DNA of 21,367 bases from JBOFEH01 sp051650265 (GTDB lineage Bacteria > Bacillota > Clostridia > Lachnospirales > Cellulosilyticaceae): positions 1 through 21,367 of the forward strand of contig JBOFIR010000106.1 of NCBI GenBank assembly GCA_051650265.1. Reading direction: 5' to 3'. Under the pieces are notes generated by a model that saw nothing but the letters and a program-made list of their open reading frames with translations, was not told the DNA's origin and made no database searches. The translations under genes and the position numbers were made by a program. Of this stretch, positions 1-7,151 are shown one piece after another (position 1 is the stretch's first letter; each line of letters begins with the position of its first letter).

Positions 1-266
1 GGAGGTGCATCCATCACCTCCGTTAGTAAATATTTGGGCGTCAAATGCGCCATCACCGTATGCAGCTCTTTTTAGTAACGCTTGTATTTAATCATCTCCA
101 AAGTTATGTAGCTCAGTAGTGGACCATACCACAAAGCGCCTATGAGAAGAATCATACCTACCTGCCCATTCATACTCAGTTGCAATAAGACAACAATAAT
201 GAAGAAAATCATACTGTGGATCAGCAAAAATCCCAGATGCTCTTTCAGATATTTTTTGATACTCAT
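1..266 (-). pseudogene. BceS/GraS-like sensor histidine kinase, N-terminal part with in-frame stop
   Basis: The ATG at 266-264 overlaps the stop of the response regulator gene (ATGA overlap), as expected for a regulator/kinase pair. The first 64 residues hold a short basic N-terminus and two hydrophobic segments (about residues 10-32 and 36-56) with almost no extracellular loop, the layout of intramembrane-sensing kinases of the BceS/GraS type. A TAA at 74-72 stops the frame. Downstream of it the same frame stays open to the window edge and reads KELHTVMAHLTPKYLL then TEVMDAP, which resembles the linker after TM2 in these kinases (typically a Tyr-rich stretch, then KYLL-x-E-V). Changing only the TAA to a Tyr codon would restore a normal kinase. 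I infer a nonsense mutation or a base-call error; the HisKA and ATPase domains lie beyond the window. Confidence 0.7.
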
Positions 267-934
267 GGCATGATGTACCCCATTCCCCGCTTTGTCTCAA
301 TGGCATCCTTGAATCCCAAATCATCTAATTTCTTACGCAACCTGTTGACATTCACAGAGAGTGTATTGTCATCTACAAAAAGTTCAGACTTCCATAGCAC
401 TTCCATCAGCTGTTCACGCATCACGATCATCCCTTGATTTTTCATCAAGTACCCCAAAATCTTGATCTCATTTTTAGTAAGCTCCATCACCTCATCTCCA
501 TAGGCTACGGTGCTATTTGCAAGATTGAGTTGAAGTTCCTTGTATGCTATCACTTGGCTCGTAGGTTGACTTCCATAAGTACGCTTGAGCAGCGCCGCAA
601 TCCGTGCAAGCAAAATCTGCGTATTATAGGGCTTCGTTACAAAATCATCCGCGCCTAAATTCATACTCATCAGCTCATCCATATCACTATTGCGACTGGT
701 TACCACAATGATAGGAATCTGAGATTGCTTGCGAATCTCTCTACAGATAGTGTACCCATCATACATAGGCAAGTTGATATCTAAGAGAATCAGCTGCGCA
801 TTCGTAGTAGTTGCAACTGATAGAATCGTCTCAAAAGACTCTGGCGCCTCTACTTCATATCCATAACTGCTTAAAAAGATCCTCAGTTCATCTCGTATTG
901 TCTTGGTATCTTCTATAATTAATATTTTATCCAT
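263..934 (-). CDS. OmpR/PhoB-family response regulator, BceR/GraR-like
   Basis: 223 residues, full length for the family. The receiver domain (about 1-118) has the acidic pair E8/D9, phospho-acceptor D52 in LLDINLP, switch T79 and K101 in VTKPY. The C-terminal winged-helix domain (about 128-223) carries VDDNTLSVNVNRLRKKL, very typical of BceR/GraR/VirR regulators. Those regulators act with intramembrane kinases and BceAB-type transporters against cell-wall-active peptides. The ATG follows a GGAGA site that overlaps the stop of the upstream transglycosylase gene, and its own stop overlaps the kinase start, so the three genes are translationally coupled. No BceAB transporter is visible; it may lie past the left edge. 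The paired kinase appears broken, so signalling may be impaired in this isolate. Confidence 0.9.
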   Translation of the reverse strand: MDKILIIEDTKTIRDELRIFLSSYGYEVEAPESFETILSVATTTNAQLILLDINLPMYDGYTICREIRKQSQIPIIVVTSRNSDMDELMSMNLGADDFVTKPYNTQILLARIAALLKRTYGSQPTSQVIAYKELQLNLANSTVAYGDEVMELTKNEIKILGYLMKNQGMIVMREQLMEVLWKSELFVDDNTLSVNVNRLRKKLDDLGFKDAIETKRGMGYIMP

Positions 935-942
935 TGTCTCTC

Positions 943-1602
943 CTATCTTCCAAAGTTCCCTAGTGCTGCTATCACCTGTGCTTGGCGCTTTACGGCTTTG
1001 TCATAGTGGTTACTTAAGGCATAACGGCTAGGTGCTTGTGGCAATCCTGCAAGGAGTGTTGCCTCCTCATAAGTAAGCGCACTTGCCGGTTTACCAAAAT
1101 AGCCTCTACTTGCTTCTTGGATCCCTGTATACCCATCGCCATAGTAGATGACATTCACATAGAGTTCTAAAATTTCTTCTTTTGTAAAATCTTTCTCAAG
1201 TTCATAGGCAAACACGACTTCCTCTAGCTTACGCACGAGCGTCTGATCACTTGACAAGAAAAGATTTTTGGCAAGCTGCTGGGTGATTGTACTCCCACCT
1301 TGCACTACTTCCCCCTCTATTAAGTTGCGGGCAAATGCTCGTATAATCGCAATCATATCTACCGCACCATGCTCATAAAATCTGTGATCTTCCACAGCTA
1401 CTACCGCGTCTAAGAAAGTCGTGTTAATTTCCTCCAATGTCACATAATCTGGATCTGCCTTGACCTCTTCTATCACTGCTGTAATAGGACTTTCGGCAAT
1501 AGTCTGTTGGTAGCTGCTATACCCCACCCCGATTACACCAAATAATCCTATACATAATGTCACCATCATCATCTTCATTCCTAGAAGTAGTCTACGTTTC
1601 AT
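943..1602 (-). CDS. Monofunctional peptidoglycan transglycosylase (GT51)
   Basis: A 219-residue stand-alone glycosyltransferase that polymerises lipid II into glycan strands at the outer membrane face. A basic N-terminus (MKRRLLLG) and one membrane segment (about 9-28) anchor it. The GT51 motifs are in order: EDHRFYEHGAVD (catalytic Glu), GGSTITQQLAKNLFL, RKLEEVVFAYELEK, and EEILELYVNVIYYGDG. The protein ends right after the GT domain, with no transpeptidase domain, so it corresponds to the MgtA/SgtB class rather than a bifunctional PBP. An upstream in-frame ATG at 1674 exists, but the ATG at 1602 has a GAGGAGG site eight bases before it and begins just before the membrane anchor, so I chose it. 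It is the first gene of the operon with the response regulator and kinase and lies about 85 bases downstream of a BceR-type dyad. Confidence 0.85.
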   Translation of the reverse strand: MKRRLLLGMKMMMVTLCIGLFGVIGVGYSSYQQTIAESPITAVIEEVKADPDYVTLEEINTTFLDAVVAVEDHRFYEHGAVDMIAIIRAFARNLIEGEVVQGGSTITQQLAKNLFLSSDQTLVRKLEEVVFAYELEKDFTKEEILELYVNVIYYGDGYTGIQEASRGYFGKPASALTYEEATLLAGLPQAPSRYALSNHYDKAVKRQAQVIAALGNFGR

Positions 1603-1685
1603 CTCTTCATCCTCCTCAGTTATCATTGTATCACCTATTCTAACTGAGTTTATGAAAAGGAACCATCGATTCATATAACATTTTC

Positions 1686-1701
1686 CTTACACTTCTGTAA
1701 G
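1686..1701. promoter_or_regulatory. Candidate BceR-type operator (TTACA-N4-TGTAA)
   Basis: The sequence CTTACACTTCTGTAAG is a dyad with 6-base arms and a CTTC centre. It matches the TNACA-N4-TGTAA motif published for BceR-like regulators. It sits between the end of the glycerol operon and the transglycosylase start, the expected place for autoregulation of this operon. No convincing -35/-10 pair could be assigned between it and the gene, and no U-run follows, which argues against a terminator. Confidence 0.55.
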
Positions 1702-1708
1702 AAAAGCT

Positions 1709-2065
1709 TTAGACTTCTTGATCCCTGGTAGCAACTACCTGGATGCCTAACCCAAAGAGATCCTCGATGAGCACATCCCCTACATGGATCGGTGGTCGTG
1801 CAGATACCCTATTGATGGCTGCCATACATTCCATGATCTTTTCCTTTGGAATAGGCTGATCTGTCTTCACAGGCAAGGTATGATGAGCCTCCCCCTCAAA
1901 CTGTACAATCGACGTCACTGTTCGAACAGGTGCAGTCACCTCTTTGATACCGTATTCTGCCCCTCTTGGGCAACTATTTCCTGTGACACTAAGGTTTTCT
2001 CCCTCTCCCGATACATGCAAACGACAGCCTTTGGGACACACGATACAGATCAAATCACGTTCCAT
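1709..2065 (-). CDS. DUF1667 family protein, four-cysteine partner of the G3P dehydrogenase cluster
   Basis: 118 residues. The N-terminal half has a four-cysteine pattern, C7-x2-C10-x3-C14 (CIVCPKGC) and C32 in NSCPRG, suitable for binding an iron-sulfur cluster or zinc. The rest has no membrane segment. DUF1667 proteins are commonly encoded after a GlpA-type glycerol-3-phosphate dehydrogenase and an FAD/NAD oxidoreductase in Firmicutes, exactly as here. Its biochemical role is not established; an electron-transfer or assembly role is inference. The ATG is one base after the preceding stop, and its GAGGAGG ribosome binding site lies inside the end of the oxidoreductase gene, so translation is probably coupled. 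It is the last gene of the operon. Confidence 0.85.
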   Translation of the reverse strand: MERDLICIVCPKGCRLHVSGEGENLSVTGNSCPRGAEYGIKEVTAPVRTVTSIVQFEGEAHHTLPVKTDQPIPKEKIMECMAAINRVSARPPIHVGDVLIEDLFGLGIQVVATRDQEV

Positions 2066-2066
2066 A

Positions 2067-3326
2067 CTAGACCTCCTCCTTCACAAGAATTTCTAATATA
2101 CACTGCCCCTTAGGGATCAGCTTGGTGGGAAGCACAAGTCGCTCCATCTCTGCCGGGAGCATATGTTCCTTCTTTACCTCAAGGATTACCTGCTCCCCTG
2201 CACGTACCACAAGCTTTACCCCCTGAAACACCTTGTTCACCCTAAAAAATAGTTCCACATTACCCGTGAGGCTCTCATGGTCTAGCTTTTGTGGTACTGT
2301 ATAAGAAATGCCCTCGCCTGCTTTAAGCGGGATGCATTGATCCGAGTGGGTGTACGGTGATTGGATATAGGCGGCAGCAGATTCGCCTGCACGTGTACTC
2401 TCTTTGGTCACAAAGTCTACAAGATCATGGACGTGAAGCACATTTCCACATGCAAAAACACCTGCACAGTCCGTCTGCATATCCTCATACACCACCGCAC
2501 CATTGGTGCGTGGATCTAGATGAATACCCGCAGATAAAGTCACCTCATTCTCAGGAATCAATCCCACTGATAAGAGGAGTGTATCACATGCAAAGACCTG
2601 CTCCGTGCCTGGTATCGGTTGGCGTTTGTCATCTACCTCGCTAACCACCACTTGTTCAAGCCTTCCTTTTCCCTTGATATGGGTGACTGTATGGGAGAGA
2701 TAGAGCGGAATATCATAGTCTTCAAGACACTGCACGATATTACGCGTTAGCCCATTAGAATACGGCATCAGTTCCACAACGCCCAACACCTTTGCACCCT
2801 CTAGTGTCATACGTCTTGCCATGATTAGGCCTATATCACCAGATCCAAGGATCACCACACGCTTCCCTACCAGATAGCCCTCCATATTGATATAGTACTG
2901 AGCTGCCCCCGCTGTAAAGATCCCTGCTGGTCGATCTCCTGGTATCCCAATCGCACCACGCGTCCGCTCCCTACATCCCATAGCTAGCACGATTGCCTTG
3001 GCTTCAATCACCAGACATCCTTCTTGGCTATTGACTGCCACAATATGCCTGTCAGTTGTCATCTCTAGCACCATTGTCTCTGTTTTAATTTCAACTTGAG
3101 TGTCTTTAAGAAAATGAATAAACTTATGTGCATATTCTGGCCCTGTCAGCTCTTCCTTAAAATAATGAAGTCCAAATCCGTTGTGAATGCATTGGTTGAG
3201 GATACCACCGAGTTCCTTCCCGCGTTCTAAGACTAAGATATTAGTAATACCTTTTTGATAAGCACGATAAGCCGCAGCCATTCCTGCAGGCCCACCGCCT
3301 ACAACTACGAGATCATACGAGATCAT
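2067..3326 (-). CDS. NAD(P)/FAD-dependent oxidoreductase of the glycerol-3-phosphate operon
   Basis: 419 residues. Residues 4-20 (DLVVVGGGPAGMAAAYRA region) form the FAD-binding Rossmann motif. GSGDIG at 161-166 is the second, NAD(P)-binding Rossmann motif, and near the C-terminal third VFACGNVLHVHDLVDFV resembles the second FAD-contact motif. A conserved-looking Cys (C46, LNQCIHNGFG) lies near the flavin side. In this gene order the protein probably moves electrons from the dehydrogenase to NAD or another acceptor, in a role comparable to GlpB of the anaerobic enzyme; that is inference. The ATG at 3326 overlaps the dehydrogenase TGA as ATGA with GGGGG seven bases upstream. An ATG six bases earlier is too close to that site, and the longer open frame to 3386 only overlaps the dehydrogenase gene. 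Confidence 0.88.
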   Translation of the reverse strand: MISYDLVVVGGGPAGMAAAYRAYQKGITNILVLERGKELGGILNQCIHNGFGLHYFKEELTGPEYAHKFIHFLKDTQVEIKTETMVLEMTTDRHIVAVNSQEGCLVIEAKAIVLAMGCRERTRGAIGIPGDRPAGIFTAGAAQYYINMEGYLVGKRVVILGSGDIGLIMARRMTLEGAKVLGVVELMPYSNGLTRNIVQCLEDYDIPLYLSHTVTHIKGKGRLEQVVVSEVDDKRQPIPGTEQVFACDTLLLSVGLIPENEVTLSAGIHLDPRTNGAVVYEDMQTDCAGVFACGNVLHVHDLVDFVTKESTRAGESAAAYIQSPYTHSDQCIPLKAGEGISYTVPQKLDHESLTGNVELFFRVNKVFQGVKLVVRAGEQVILEVKKEHMLPAEMERLVLPTKLIPKGQCILEILVKEEV

Positions 3327-4777
3327 GCCCATGCCCCCTTTTTTGTACGTTGCATAAGGATTTGTGAGTCTTCTTGATCGAGACAAACTTCTTCCATGGG
3401 AATCTCAAGTTCCCTTGAGAGAATCTCTACTACCTTTGGTGCACAAAAGCCACCTTGGCATCTGCCTGCACCTGCACGCACCCGTCTTTTGATCGCTTCT
3501 ACCGTACGTGCTGGCACAGGGCTATGGATGGCTGCTACAATCTCTGCTTCGCTCACTTTCTCACAGCGGCAGATGATATGCCCATATGCAGCATTCTCCT
3601 CTATCAATCGGCCCAGCTCCTCTGGCGTTTTACCCTCTACCTTTGAGATAGGCCGTGGTACCTTAAATATATCCTTTTGCTCAAGCTGCATCCCACTGGC
3701 ACCTAGTAGCTCAGTGACATCTATGGCAATAGCCGGTGCGGCGCTAAGGCCCGGTGACTTGATCCCCGCCACATTAATCCATGACTGACTTGACTGACTA
3801 TACCCTATAATAAAATCTGCTCTGTTGGTCAGCGCACGATTACCTGAGAAGTTACGGATATTTTCACGATAAGCAATTGCCTCACAGGTATTAGCAGCCA
3901 TCTGCCGCACATACCCCAGACTTTCTGATGTAGTACTCACATCAGCTCCCTCACTCACATCTTGAGCATCTGGTCCTACGATGAGATTGCCATGGGCTGT
4001 AGGTGCTACCAACACCCCTTTGCCTTTTTCACTTGGACACTGAAACACCACGTGGTGAACCAGATCCCCTTGACTTTTGTCTAGCAAATAGTATTGTCCT
4101 TTCTGTGGTCTCACCTCAAAATCTACAGGTTCAAGTAGCTCTGCCACTTCATCTGCATACAGCCCCGCCGCATTCACAATATATCTACTCTGTATGCACT
4201 TAGTCTCCCCATGATGTATCAACTCTATCTCAAAGTGATCCGCTAGCCACCTCACGCCTGTGAAGCGATGCCCCAACCACACCAACACGCCATTGACTAC
4301 CGCTTGATTCATCATGGCTATGGCCAACTCATAAGGACCAACTACAGCTGCACTAGGTGCCATAAGAGCCGCCACCACACCTGTGTTTAGGTTTGGCTCA
4401 TAGGCCATGACCTCCTCTTTGGTAAGTAGCCCTAGACCTTCTACCCCATTAGCTTGACCACGGGCATAGAGCTTTTTGAGATGCTCTACTTCCTCATCTG
4501 AGAAGGCAAGCACCAGCGATCCTATACGTTTGTAGGGTACATCCAGTTCCTCACAGAGTCCTTGCATCATCTGGCTTCCCTGCACATTGTACTTAGCCAT
4601 GAGCGTCCCTGGTTCAGGGTCATAGCCTGCATGGACAATCCCACTATTCGCCTTGGTTGTTCCCATAGCCACATCATTTTCCTTTTCAACTACCAACACA
4701 TCCAGTGTGTATCTTGAGAGTTCACGTGCGATACTTGCCCCGCATATACCAGCCCCAACAACCACAACATCATACAT
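3323..4777 (-). CDS. FAD-dependent glycerol-3-phosphate dehydrogenase with C-terminal BFD-like [2Fe-2S] domain (GlpA type)
   Basis: 484 residues. Residues 2-20 (YDVVVVGAGICGASIAREL) are the FAD-binding motif of the DAO/GlpD family, and TKANSGIVHAGYD follows as in GlpA-like enzymes. The C-terminus (about 400-450) is a BFD-like domain with four cysteines C403, C405 (ICRCEKV), C440 and C445 (GRCQGGFC), expected to bind a [2Fe-2S] cluster. The enzyme oxidises glycerol 3-phosphate to dihydroxyacetone phosphate. The ATG at 4777 has AGGAGG seven bases upstream; starting at 4810 would bypass it. First gene of a three-gene operon, divergent from glycerol kinase, which supplies the substrate. It is not the single-domain aerobic GlpD, since it has the BFD domain and partner oxidoreductase. 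Confidence 0.9.
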   Translation of the reverse strand: MYDVVVVGAGICGASIARELSRYTLDVLVVEKENDVAMGTTKANSGIVHAGYDPEPGTLMAKYNVQGSQMMQGLCEELDVPYKRIGSLVLAFSDEEVEHLKKLYARGQANGVEGLGLLTKEEVMAYEPNLNTGVVAALMAPSAAVVGPYELAIAMMNQAVVNGVLVWLGHRFTGVRWLADHFEIELIHHGETKCIQSRYIVNAAGLYADEVAELLEPVDFEVRPQKGQYYLLDKSQGDLVHHVVFQCPSEKGKGVLVAPTAHGNLIVGPDAQDVSEGADVSTTSESLGYVRQMAANTCEAIAYRENIRNFSGNRALTNRADFIIGYSQSSQSWINVAGIKSPGLSAAPAIAIDVTELLGASGMQLEQKDIFKVPRPISKVEGKTPEELGRLIEENAAYGHIICRCEKVSEAEIVAAIHSPVPARTVEAIKRRVRAGAGRCQGGFCAPKVVEILSRELEIPMEEVCLDQEDSQILMQRTKKGAWA

Positions 4778-4849
4778 CTTATTTCCTCCTCTTTTGATCA
4801 AGGTGAGCATTTGCTTTTTACTTTGTAGCTTATGTTAAATACTATCCTT

Positions 4850-4878
4850 ATTATACTGCTTTTTGTATAGATTGACTG
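4850..4878 (-). promoter_or_regulatory. Promoter of the G3P dehydrogenase operon
   Basis: On the minus strand a perfect TATAAT lies at 4855-4850. The -35 position 17 bases upstream (CAGTCA, 4878-4873) is a poor match, so an activator may be needed. It overlaps the -35 region of the divergent glycerol kinase promoter, so the two promoters may compete or share a regulator. Confidence 0.5.
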
Positions 4879-4900
4879 TTGTTTTAGGTTTTACTATAAT
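4872..4900 (+). promoter_or_regulatory. Sigma-A promoter of glpK
   Basis: TTGACT at 4872-4877 and TATAAT at 4895-4900 are separated by 17 bases, a near-consensus housekeeping promoter. Transcription would begin about 45 bases before the glpK start codon. No terminator or antiterminator hairpin is visible in that short leader. Confidence 0.85.
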
Positions 4901-4952
4901 GAATTTATACTATTTCGCACAACACAAGTATTACATATTACAGGAGGTGTTT

Positions 4953-6455
4953 ATGTCCAAATATATTATGGCCTTAGATCAAGGCACAACCAGTTCAAGA
5001 TGTATTTTATTTAGTCAAGATGGCCGCACGCTTAGTACCTCTCAAAAAGAGTTTACACAAATCTACCCTGCTCCTGGCTGGGTGGAACATGACCCAGCAG
5101 AAATCTGGTATACCCAGCTCAGTGTTGCCAAAGATGCTTTGCATCAAATGAGCGCGACAGCTGCAGACATTGCAGGTATTGGCATCACCAATCAACGGGA
5201 AACCACTGTTGTCTGGGACAAAAAAACAGGTGAACCTATATACAACGCCATCGTTTGGCAGTGTCGAAGAACCTCTGAGATCTGTGATGCACTCAAAGAA
5301 GAAGGCTTCGGAGAGGTTGTGCGTCAAAAAACAGGCCTTGTACTTGATGCTTACTTTTCAGGTACCAAAGTCAAATGGCTCCTTGATCACGTGCCTGGTG
5401 CAAGAGCACGTGCCGAGCGCGGTGAACTCCTATTTGGAACGATTGATAGCTGGCTGATTTGGAAGCTCACCAAAGGCAAAATACACGTCACAGATTATTC
5501 CAATGCATCACGTACTATGCTCTTTAATATTCACACATTAGAATGGGATCACGAAATCCTTGCTAAGCTTGACATCCCACCATCTATGCTCCCTCAAGTC
5601 AAGCCCTCTAGTTATGTTTATGGGTATACCCATCCAAGTATTCTTGGTGAAGCCGTCCCTATCAGCGGTGCAGCTGGGGATCAGCAGGCCGCACTATTTG
5701 GCCAGACCTGCTATGAGGCAGGTACTGCCAAGAATACTTATGGCACAGGGTGCTTTTTGCTCATGAATACAGGGGAGCAGGCCATTGCTTCTAAGAATGG
5801 TCTACTTACCACCATCGCATGGGGACTAGATGGCAAAGTCTACTACGCCCTAGAAGGCAGTATCTTCATGGGTGGTGCCGCCATACAGTGGCTCCGCGAT
5901 GAACTACGTATGATCGATAGCGCTGCCCATAGCGAAACCTATGCACAAGCCGTACCTCATACCAATGGTGTCTATGTGGTACCTGCCTTTACAGGACTCG
6001 GTGCACCTTACTGGGATCAGTATGCACGTGGCACCATCGTTGGGCTGACCCGAGGGGTCAAAAAGGAACACTTTATCCGTGCTACACTAGAGTCCATCGC
6101 CTATCAAACCTATGATGTACTCCGTGCTATGGAGGAAGATTCTGGGATAAAGCTCAAGACACTCAAAGTAGATGGTGGTGCTTGTGCCAACAACTTCCTA
6201 ATGCAGTTCCAAGCAGACCTCTTAGATGTGCCTGTAGATCGCCCTGAAGTGATCGAGACAACTGCTCTCGGTGCAGCCTATCTTGCTGGTCTCGCTGTAG
6301 GCTACTGGGATAGTCTTGCAGATACCAAACAGAACTGGGCACTCTCTAAGAGCTTTGCACCTCATATGACAGAGGACTACCGCCAACCACTCCTTGCTGG
6401 TTGGCACAAAGCCATCGGCCGTTCACTAGACTGGGCCCCTCACAGACAAAAATAG
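4953..6455 (+). CDS. glpK: Glycerol kinase
   Basis: 500 residues, close to the usual length of about 500. It phosphorylates glycerol with ATP to glycerol 3-phosphate, the substrate of the divergent dehydrogenase operon. FGGY-family motifs are clear: ALDQGTTSSR near the N-terminus (phosphate loop), ITNQRETTVVWD, DSWLIWKLT, AGDQQAALFGQ, and a C-terminal KVDGGACANNFLMQFQAD. The ATG at 4953 has GGAGGTG upstream; the frame is open from 4863, but only this start gives the normal N-terminus. The loop after VYGYTHPS lacks the YHF(F/Y)G sequence that carries the HPr-phosphorylated His (about residue 232) in enterococcal GlpK. PTS-dependent activation is therefore doubtful, by analogy with enterobacterial enzymes lacking this His. 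Confidence 0.97.
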   Translation: MSKYIMALDQGTTSSRCILFSQDGRTLSTSQKEFTQIYPAPGWVEHDPAEIWYTQLSVAKDALHQMSATAADIAGIGITNQRETTVVWDKKTGEPIYNAIVWQCRRTSEICDALKEEGFGEVVRQKTGLVLDAYFSGTKVKWLLDHVPGARARAERGELLFGTIDSWLIWKLTKGKIHVTDYSNASRTMLFNIHTLEWDHEILAKLDIPPSMLPQVKPSSYVYGYTHPSILGEAVPISGAAGDQQAALFGQTCYEAGTAKNTYGTGCFLLMNTGEQAIASKNGLLTTIAWGLDGKVYYALEGSIFMGGAAIQWLRDELRMIDSAAHSETYAQAVPHTNGVYVVPAFTGLGAPYWDQYARGTIVGLTRGVKKEHFIRATLESIAYQTYDVLRAMEEDSGIKLKTLKVDGGACANNFLMQFQADLLDVPVDRPEVIETTALGAAYLAGLAVGYWDSLADTKQNWALSKSFAPHMTEDYRQPLLAGWHKAIGRSLDWAPHRQK

Positions 6456-6496
6456 CAAAAGAAGGCTGAGCATGTACTCAGCCTTCTTTTGCTATT
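6451..6496. terminator. Bidirectional terminator between glpK and tetR-type gene
   Basis: A perfect 20-base-pair stem (6451-6470 with 6477-6496) encloses a CATGTA loop. The GC-rich core is GAAGGCTGAG and the outer arm is A-rich on one side and T-rich on the other, so it can work for both convergent genes. The glpK stop codon is inside the left arm. Confidence 0.9.
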
Positions 6497-6497
6497 T

Positions 6498-7037
6498 TTA
6501 TACCCAATGCCTGTAGATCATCTCTGCAATACGCTCAGGTGATTCTTCCATCCCCGACTCTAACCATTTGATAAATACATTCGATAACGCCCCCGCATAA
6601 TAATACACCTCATAGGGTGCATAGCGTGATGTGGGAATGACGTATATATCCATATAATTATTAATCGCTTCAATGATGATACTATACTGTCTGGCTGCCA
6701 CAAGTGTTAACAAGAATGGACTATACGCCTTAAAGAAGTTAAGACAGTGACAAATACGCTTGATATCGTGCACCTCACCAATATCATCTACATGCTCTCT
6801 CGTATCTGCAATATATTCATTGACCATCTCATACAAATAATCTGATAGTACCTCTTCCTTTGAAGTATAGTACTTGTAAAATGTCATACGCGACACATGG
6901 GCTTTTTTTACAAGTTCAGTCACTGTGATATTCTCTAGCTTTTTGACCTTCATCAGATCAATCAAGGTTTGTGCAATACACATCCTACAAGGTTGATTCC
7001 TCGTCGTAAAATGTGTGCCACCTTCCGATATGCGCAT
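6498..7037 (-). CDS. TetR/AcrR-family transcriptional regulator
   Basis: 179 residues. The N-terminal HTH (about 20-66) reads TVTELVKKAHVSRMTFYKYY then TSKEEVL, the standard TetR recognition-helix pattern. The C-terminal ligand/dimer domain is rich in Tyr, Phe and Trp and resembles the short C-terminal domains of the DhaS-like subgroup, so a hydrophobic ligand is likely but unknown. The ATG at 7037 has GGAGG six bases upstream. It is divergent from the DegV-family gene, and a dyad (TTTACA-N13-TGTAAA) overlaps its own -10 element, suggesting autorepression and perhaps control of the DegV gene. It is separated from glpK by a strong terminator, so control of glycerol genes is not implied. Confidence 0.88.
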   Translation of the reverse strand: MRISEGGTHFTTRNQPCRMCIAQTLIDLMKVKKLENITVTELVKKAHVSRMTFYKYYTSKEEVLSDYLYEMVNEYIADTREHVDDIGEVHDIKRICHCLNFFKAYSPFLLTLVAARQYSIIIEAINNYMDIYVIPTSRYAPYEVYYYAGALSNVFIKWLESGMEESPERIAEMIYRHWV

Positions 7038-7053
7038 GATCTTCCTCCATACG

Positions 7054-7078
7054 TTTACATTTTATGTCTTATTGTAAA
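7054..7078. promoter_or_regulatory. Candidate TetR-family operator
   Basis: Inverted repeat TTTACA (7054-7059) and TGTAAA (7073-7078) with 13 bases between. The right arm overlaps the -10 region of the regulator gene promoter, a placement suited to repression. The region is AT-rich, so chance is possible. Confidence 0.4.
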
Positions 7079-7106
7079 TTGTATCACATCTCTCACCTAT
7101 AGTAAA
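7078..7106 (-). promoter_or_regulatory. Promoter of the TetR-family gene
   Basis: On the minus strand TTTACT at 7106-7101 and TACAAT at 7083-7078 are spaced by 17 bases, upstream of the regulator gene. It faces and overlaps the candidate DegV promoter. Confidence 0.6.
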
Positions 7107-7108
7107 AT
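7079..7108 (+). promoter_or_regulatory. Candidate promoter of the DegV-family gene
   Basis: TTGTAT at 7079-7084 and TAAAAT at 7103-7108 are 18 bases apart. A TTGACA at 7108-7113 is also present, but nothing like a -10 lies 16-18 bases after it, so the first pair is preferred. Confidence 0.4.
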
Positions 7109-7151
7109 TGACAGTAATACTTAATCAAACAAGACACTTAGGAGGTCTTTT

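Noticed and set aside
1..21. Inverted repeat GGAGGTG/CACCTCC at the left edge
   Set aside because: It lies in the kinase-like reading frame (TEVMDAP) and is explained by coding sequence; no terminator or element end is indicated.
1603..1674. Longer N-terminus for the transglycosylase (ATG at 1674)
   Set aside because: The internal ATG at 1602 has a strong GAGGAGG site and begins just before the membrane anchor; the extension has none of these.
1686..1701. Terminator of the glycerol-3-phosphate operon
   Set aside because: The stem is short and AT-rich and no T-run follows on the minus strand; a regulatory dyad fits better.
3327..3386. Longer N-terminus for the FAD/NAD oxidoreductase
   Set aside because: The extension lies inside the dehydrogenase gene, and the FAD motif starts directly after the ATG at 3326, which overlaps the upstream stop.
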